A stretch of 24,645 nt of DNA, taken from Candidatus Collierbacteria bacterium (GTDB lineage Bacteria; Patescibacteriota; Microgenomatia; UBA1400; MFAQ01). The stretch lies in contig CAIQPO010000082.1 in NCBI GenBank assembly GCA_903873735.1, positions 1 through 24,645 of the forward strand, given 5' to 3'. The translations under genes and the position numbers were made by a program. A model generated the notes under the pieces. It was given only the letters and a program-made list of their open reading frames with translations. It was not told the origin of the DNA and did no database searches. Every line of letters begins with the position of its first letter. Position 1 is the stretch's first letter. Shown here piece by piece: positions 21,701 to 24,645 of the stretch.

Positions 21701-21913
21701 GGCCAACATGTCAACGCAGGTGACATTCTTGCTGTCATGGGTTCATCAGGTAACGCTATTACCACTCCCCAACACCTTCATTTCCAAATAGCCAGAGAGG
21801 CAGGAAAAATGGTCACCATTCCTGAAAACTATCCTTATTACGTGGCCCCGTGGGTAGATTTCCAAGAAAAATTAGGAATTACTCCCCCCTGGATAGGTAG
21901 CAAGGGAAGATAA
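18776..21913 (+). CDS. Large membrane protein with coiled coil and C-terminal M23 peptidase domain
   Basis: This 1045-residue protein has no N-terminal signal. Residues about 50-400 are charged and predicted coiled coil. A middle helical part follows (about 450-690), with an internal similarity: NEIIAYAQANPMSELGKL and KDVIRYAQAHPETALGKI. An Ala-rich amphipathic region (about 696-760) and a strong membrane segment (about 818-850) come next. The outer part is an M23/LytM-type endopeptidase: H906/H907 with D913 (HHDYYANDIF), H967 (YYYAHN), and H1000-L-H1002 (HLHFQ). These residues bind zinc, and the family cuts peptidoglycan cross-bridges. The topology puts about 850 residues inside and the peptidase outside, apt for opening the wall for a secretion channel. 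It starts 2 nt after VirB4 and ends where the next ATG begins. Confidence 0.82.
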   Translation: MDQNDQLLSQLHLTLSLISSQTPPDKFSKTDKETAGWASGYFHKAFEDILTNEVQDLIDKLENPTQADKELENLLKQLNQKSHEVIEDAGIPPDLEALVAEYEKFREEQHKNDGSAHSVAKAVERAREAMLLRKKIEAIRNARARISGQGDKFLQAEEEKYTKALQGLADHKNELLPQAKQTITVAVGSYIDTYIANNPNLSADDTAKLRGLTSVIVENTTYLSLTDAVDVANRYDMIVAIEVAMHTTGAGFPTQSGKLYQQFTQVDNRSTALDRNIYNLELQESNLQYALRNAKSKNEQLAILTQISQIQSQINLSQSEKTTLLDHFYQSVDNQKNEIEASHKKTTEQVIEQGIVEGQNNPDQKPNREFQDQMTAARKSIVTIQDKLIEAGVQGHFPAIQDPLITKSAALEAAIRHDVPGIGLRPHASFEGSQAAVLIGSPKTQDPTLSSESVLLYSKGLNLNSVNEIIAYAQANPMSELGKLYNKNPEIFGLLKNQIGKIERTASPQAILERVLREAKESPESKIGKLLNDKVFNKNGQAKDAADEYSKLAEEFAAQGKKLGVKDVIRYAQAHPETALGKIVKEKGGAKLIASFDKNWQSFTNSSFARKISKPIKRLEKFANTTFQKGVNLYEKSMGLLGKAQPILNVIYDPQGAIMSWLGRKAGSYIYDRVFTKLANETLKKAADFLLKEGLEGAVKKLAKIAAERVAKLAAQTAAKIAVKLGLKATIQAVAQLANAIPGLGIVLAVAVELVWALGEAIFGFTKRRLDELWQELGFGDEFHARDLVLPVVATGAVAAGTVATAAGASIAARKASKFILPAIISAAIIVIIAAIITLAIYLSFFIVGPIMSGLAQLSTSSQLSNTNICAGYTPTNSNTTCRNYSGRQYCFPVNDMDYVNYVAAHHDYYANDIFRNGDKAGPQDDQPLTIVAYVSGTVSWISSSDSLGGFSFIIDGDDGRFYYYAHNACNLVNRGQHVNAGDILAVMGSSGNAITTPQHLHFQIAREAGKMVTIPENYPYYVAPWVDFQEKLGITPPWIGSKGR

Positions 21914-23014
21914 ATGAATAAAATAAAAATAAATACCAACAGTAAAGCATTCGCTATCGCCACTATTAGCACCAGCATTTTATTGCTTTTTATCGTAGCA
22001 GTAATCAGTAAAAGAGACCAATCAATTATTTCCAAACCAATAGATGAAGAAGAGAAAAATCTATCAACTTCACCATCTCCTGTTATACCTACAATAGCCA
22101 CCACCTCTGCTATCCAAACAGAAATTCCCAAAGATCTATCAGGCAACACAAACATCACCGTTTTCGATAATGTTTTTTACAGCATCAACGAGCAAAAACA
22201 GTTAGTTCAATATATCCAAGGTCAACCCAAATTAATTTCACTTCCAGGATACTCAGTAATAAGCTTCCAAGCAAAAAACAATATCGTCATCTACGAAACC
22301 GGTATCTATTCAGATCCTTCAAATAATTTGTATATTTACGATCAACTCACTGAAAAAACCACCAAAATAAATACCGACAAGCTACGTCCAGTTATTTCAT
22401 TCGCTATCTCTCCAGACAATCAGAGTGTATTATTTTTATCAAACTACCAAGCAAATAACGCTAGTGCTAACCTAAACGTCTACTCCACCATCACCGGAAA
22501 TACAGGTTTTATCGCATTTTCCATAAGAGCCAATAAAGTATTCTGGGCAGATAATGATAATTTCATAGTAGCCTACAAGGCAGACCAGACAGAACCAAAC
22601 TATCATTTCAGCATCTATCCTGTAAACAAAAGACAGTTTATTAATAAAGACACCCCTGGAACTGAAAAATCAGTAAAATCCGGGCATGGATTTTTGTATT
22701 ACATTAACCCAATAGGCAGAACCCTAAACAAAATTTCACTTACCACATATCAAGAGACAAAGGTTTTAGATAAAACTCAACTCAATACAGAAGTGGTTCC
22801 AGATCCCTATACAGAATTTGTCACTTTAATCACTCCAAAAACTGAAGTAGTTGAAATAAGTAAAGTAAACACCGATAAAAACAAAATCACCCAAACAAAG
22901 CTCTACAAGCTCAACACCAACGAAAGTTATATTGAACCAGTAATGGTCAATGGAGATATCTACCTAAAGATTCTTGATCTAAATACCAAGTCCTACAAAG
23001 TAGTTCTCCCTTAA
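21914..23014 (+). CDS. Membrane-anchored protein with beta-propeller-like ectodomain
   Basis: This 366-residue protein has a short basic tail, one membrane helix (about 12-32) and a Ser/Pro/Thr spacer (about 50-78). The ectodomain is of repeated beta strands, such as TVFDNVFYSINEQKQLVQYI, NNLYIYDQLTEKTTKI and ISFAISPDNQSVLFLSNYQ. The SPD-x-x-x-V-x-F motif and alternating strand pattern resemble TolB/WD40-like propellers, but the blades are weak and I cannot name the family. Its ATG directly follows the stop of the M23 protein, so it is the last gene of the secretion operon. Its stop is interleaved with that of dnaN (TTAA, 23011-23014). It may be a surface partner of the secretion machine; the function is unknown. 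Confidence 0.7.
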   Translation: MNKIKINTNSKAFAIATISTSILLLFIVAVISKRDQSIISKPIDEEEKNLSTSPSPVIPTIATTSAIQTEIPKDLSGNTNITVFDNVFYSINEQKQLVQYIQGQPKLISLPGYSVISFQAKNNIVIYETGIYSDPSNNLYIYDQLTEKTTKINTDKLRPVISFAISPDNQSVLFLSNYQANNASANLNVYSTITGNTGFIAFSIRANKVFWADNDNFIVAYKADQTEPNYHFSIYPVNKRQFINKDTPGTEKSVKSGHGFLYYINPIGRTLNKISLTTYQETKVLDKTQLNTEVVPDPYTEFVTLITPKTEVVEISKVNTDKNKITQTKLYKLNTNESYIEPVMVNGDIYLKILDLNTKSYKVVLP

Positions 23015-24120
23015 GATTGAATTCTTACAGGCATCACTACCTGAACCCAGTCCTCGTCACTAGTCCTGAAGACACTGGGCTTAAGTTCACCCTCTGTTTC
23101 CCATACAATTTGCTCATCGGTGCAAATAGACAAATAATCCAGTAAATACTGTGCGTTAAAGGCTACAGTTATATCACCACCCTCAATCTCCACTTCTAAA
23201 TCACTACTGTTTGTCCCCACCTGTGTGCTCTCAGCCGCAATAGTCATTTTCTCTCTATCAACCACCAACTTCACAATATTCGCATTATCTCTAGCAAATA
23301 GCTTAGCTCTCTTTACTGAATCAGCAAAATCATCCTTATTAAACGAAAGTCTTGTAGTGTAAGTATTAGGCATAATCTGCTGATATGGAGGAAAATCACC
23401 AGCAATCAACCGTGAAGCAACCTCAACGCTACCAATGGAAAATATTACCTGTTGGTCAGCCTTGTTAATATCAATCAGAATCTTCTCCTCCGACAATTCG
23501 CTAGCTACTCTAGACACTTCTACTAAAGATTTTGCTGGCAAGATTACCTTTCCTTCAAACTTTTCTCCATCACCTTTAATCCGCATTTTATTCACCCCTA
23601 GTCTATACCCATCTGTGGCAGCCATCACCACTTCATCACCCCGAATGTCCCAAAGGATACCAGTCAACACCGGTCTAGTATCATCTTTTGCAGAGGAAAT
23701 ACTTATCTTCTCCACTTTTTCCCTAAACACCCCAGATCCGACACTTAAGTGCGTTTTACTAAATCTAGGAATTGAAGGAAAATCCTCAGACTTCTGCAAA
23801 AGCATTTCGCTTTTTGTGTTTTTTGAAATAATCTTAATTTTTTCTCCTTCAACTACCAGATCAACTGGACCAACCGGTAAACTTGAAACTAGTTCTGTAA
23901 AGAGCTTTGCCGGTAATACCGCCTCCCCCTCTTCAATCACCTTAGCTCCAAGCTTCACCCAAAAACTAATTTCCAAGTCAGTTGAAACAAGCTCTAGTCC
24001 TTCAGAATTAGCTCTAACTAATACTCCAGATAAAATCGGCATTTGAGGTCTAGTGCTCACTCCTTTGTTCACTATTGCCAAAGATCTTTTTAAGTTTTCA
24101 ACTAAGACTGTTACTTTCAT
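23011..24120 (-). CDS. dnaN: DNA polymerase III beta subunit (sliding clamp)
   Basis: The protein has 369 residues from ATG 24120, the normal length for the bacterial clamp. It forms a ring around DNA that tethers polymerase III. The N-terminus MKVTVLVENLKRSLAIVNKG, then PILSGVLV, SGVFREKVEKISISSAKDD, RPVLTGILWDI, AATDGYRLG and the C-terminal QYLLDYLS and VMPVRIQ are characteristic of the three-domain clamp fold. An upstream ATG at 24219 would put 33 non-conserved residues into the origin. The conserved start is 24120, 7 nt after a perfect TATAAT. It follows dnaA on the same strand, the classic dnaA-dnaN order. Its stop overlaps that of the convergent last secretion gene, leaving no room for a terminator between them. 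Confidence 0.97.
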   Translation of the reverse strand: MKVTVLVENLKRSLAIVNKGVSTRPQMPILSGVLVRANSEGLELVSTDLEISFWVKLGAKVIEEGEAVLPAKLFTELVSSLPVGPVDLVVEGEKIKIISKNTKSEMLLQKSEDFPSIPRFSKTHLSVGSGVFREKVEKISISSAKDDTRPVLTGILWDIRGDEVVMAATDGYRLGVNKMRIKGDGEKFEGKVILPAKSLVEVSRVASELSEEKILIDINKADQQVIFSIGSVEVASRLIAGDFPPYQQIMPNTYTTRLSFNKDDFADSVKRAKLFARDNANIVKLVVDREKMTIAAESTQVGTNSSDLEVEIEGGDITVAFNAQYLLDYLSICTDEQIVWETEGELKPSVFRTSDEDWVQVVMPVRIQS

Positions 24121-24127
24121 TAAAGCA

Positions 24128-24133
24128 ATTATA
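24128..24133 (-). promoter_or_regulatory. Consensus -10 box (TATAAT) directly before dnaN
   Basis: The minus strand reads TATAAT, ending 7 nt before ATG 24120, implying a leaderless dnaN transcript. It lies inside the AT-rich part of the origin, so unwinding and dnaN transcription could influence each other. Confidence 0.5.
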
Positions 24134-24172
24134 TATACATTAATTAATATAAATAGTTGTAGTAATAGTGTC

Positions 24173-24181
24173 TGTGGATAT
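24173..24181 (-). other. DnaA box-like site (ATATCCACA)
   Basis: One mismatch from TTATNCACA on the minus strand. It lies about 13 nt from the AT-rich tract, a suitable position for a box that loads DnaA onto the unwinding element. Confidence 0.5.
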
Positions 24182-24373
24182 GTGGTAACCGAGCACGGTA
24201 AGTGCCTGTTGCTTCTCATTAGGCCAAAGCTTTGGCGCCAGCATCAATCCTTTATTTATAATTCTTCCGGAAAATGTGGCTAGGTAACCTCTTAATAACT
24301 CCACTCTTCTGTTGATAATTATCGGGATAACTGTTTTGGTATAAATTCGGTGTTTCATCTTATCTTCGGTTTC

Positions 24374-24382
24374 TTATGCACT
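24374..24382 (+). other. DnaA box-like site (TTATGCACT)
   Basis: One mismatch from TTATNCACA. It is part of the cluster at the dnaA end of the origin. Confidence 0.4.
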
Positions 24383-24392
24383 ATTATTTTTC

Positions 24393-24401
24393 TTATCCAC
24401 A
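24393..24401 (+). other. DnaA box (TTATCCACA), perfect
   Basis: It is an exact match to the high-affinity consensus and the strongest box in the window. Confidence 0.8.
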
Positions 24402-24414
24402 ATTAGGTTAGTTA

Positions 24415-24423
24415 TGTGGATAT
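24415..24423 (-). other. DnaA box-like site (ATATCCACA)
   Basis: It is the same 9-mer as at 24173, on the minus strand, and ends at the base next to the dnaA stop codon. It is inverted relative to the perfect box 13 nt away. Confidence 0.5.
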
Positions 24424-24645
24424 CTATGTGTATAAAGCCTGTTTCACAGCCACAACTCGCCTCCTGATGTTGTTATTGTTCTCTATTTCATCTGCCATCT
24501 TTTCAACGGCGTGCATCACAGTGGTATGATCTCTTCCTCCCATAATCTCCCCCACTTTTGCGTATTGCAGCCCCAGTGAATCTCTTAATAAAAACATAGC
24601 AATATGTCTCGCTTCAACTAAGTCGGCTTTTCTACTTGATCCAAG
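24424..24645 (-). CDS. dnaA: Chromosomal replication initiator DnaA, C-terminal part
   Basis: The last 73 residues of DnaA lie in the window and the rest is beyond the right edge. DnaA binds 9-bp boxes at oriC and opens the origin. The visible part is domain IV, the helix-turn-helix DNA-binding domain. SRKADLVEARHIAMFLLRD is followed by VGEIMGGRDHTTVMHA, which contains the DnaA signature GGRDHTTVMHA that contacts the boxes, then a helix ending VVAVKQALYT and a TAG stop. Arg, Asp, His and Thr of the signature are all present. dnaN follows on the same strand across the origin. A DnaA box overlaps the last codons. Confidence 0.96.
   Translation of the reverse strand, partial: LGSSRKADLVEARHIAMFLLRDSLGLQYAKVGEIMGGRDHTTVMHAVEKMADEIENNNNIRRRVVAVKQALYT
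24427..24435 (-). other. DnaA box (TTATACACA) inside the dnaA 3' end
   Basis: The minus strand matches TTATNCACA exactly. The bases encode the last residues of DnaA (LYT), so the origin cluster reaches into the gene. Confidence 0.55.

Larger units (their letters stand above)
24121..24435. other. Probable chromosomal replication origin (oriC)
   Basis: The region between dnaA and dnaN has no convincing gene. It contains an AT-rich stretch near dnaN (24129-24160, rich in TATA and TTAATTAA) as a candidate unwinding element. One DnaA box lies beside it (24173) and four box-like sites are clustered at the dnaA end (24374-24435). Several palindromes lie between: GCCAAAGCTTTGGC (24223-24236), TTCCGGAA (24265-24272), AGGTAACCT (24282-24290) and GATAATTATC (24314-24323). 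Location, boxes and AT-rich tract together make this a good oriC candidate. Confidence 0.75.

Noticed and set aside
2663..23014. The secretion block as an integrated conjugative element
   Set aside because: No integrase, relaxase, attachment repeats, tRNA target or composition change is seen, and strand bias is continuous with flanking core genes.
23435..24046. 203-residue plus-strand frame opposite dnaN
   Set aside because: It is antisense to a highly conserved gene and very Ser/Thr/Pro-rich, as expected from reading the complement.
24121..24219. 33-residue N-terminal extension of DnaN
   Set aside because: The conserved clamp N-terminus begins at MKVTVLVEN (24120), and the extension lies in the origin's AT-rich tract.
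24140..24358. 72-residue minus-strand frame between dnaA and dnaN
   Set aside because: It runs through the palindromes and a DnaA box-like site of the origin, has an irregular composition and no start signal. It is best read as chance in oriC.

Overview
The window looks like the replication-origin region of a Candidate Phyla Radiation (Patescibacteria) chromosome, most likely Microgenomates-like. This placement is an inference. It rests on a tandem array of small T4SS_pilin-type proteins, a PrgI / split-VirB4 / VirB6 / M23 secretion locus, very short intergenic gaps, and start sites with -10-like boxes directly in front of ATG and almost no Shine-Dalgarno motifs. TGA is used as a normal stop (4023-4025 and 10511-10513), which argues against the TGA=Gly code of Gracilibacteria and Absconditabacteria.

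Layout. 1-2594 (minus strand) holds a cell-envelope cluster: a SpoIID-domain protein, a bacterial-PH membrane protein and the start of a small membrane protein. 2663-4157 (plus) holds two VirB2-like pilins followed by uppS. 4023-5481 (minus) holds a small unknown protein, whose 3' end overlaps uppS antisense, and a trans-polyprenyl diphosphate synthase. 5511-8141 (plus) holds seven more pilin paralogues, one of which has its own promoter, operator-like palindrome and terminator. 8147-12266 (plus) encodes a secreted 788-residue protein with a lytic-transglycosylase-like C-terminus and a VirB6/TrbL-like channel protein. 12390-15176 (minus) is an unrecognised 928-residue soluble protein that interrupts the secretion locus. 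15292-23014 (plus) encodes a PrgI/VirB3-like protein fused to an extra beta domain, a VirB4 N-terminal-like protein, a VirB4 ATPase, a 1045-residue membrane protein with an M23 peptidase domain, and a membrane-anchored propeller-like protein. 23011-24120 (minus) is dnaN. 24121-24435 is the probable oriC, and 24424-24645 is the 3' end of dnaA.

How it fits together. The plus-strand genes make up most of a type IV secretion or pilus machine: many candidate pilins, inner-membrane channel, ATPase and two wall-opening domains. No VirD4 coupling protein, relaxase or integrase is visible. With dnaA-dnaN next door, this suggests a resident chromosomal apparatus (attachment, DNA uptake or delivery to a host cell) rather than a conjugative element; that role is inferred. 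UppS and the polyprenyl synthase supply isoprenoid diphosphates for cell-wall carrier lipid.

Sampled plus-strand lines have about twice as much C as G whatever the gene direction, as expected left of an origin. dnaA, dnaN and the 928-residue gene are therefore co-directional with replication, and the secretion genes run head-on. No tRNA, rRNA, CRISPR array or insertion sequence was seen. No gene-free stretch exceeds 300 bases except the origin region, which is described.
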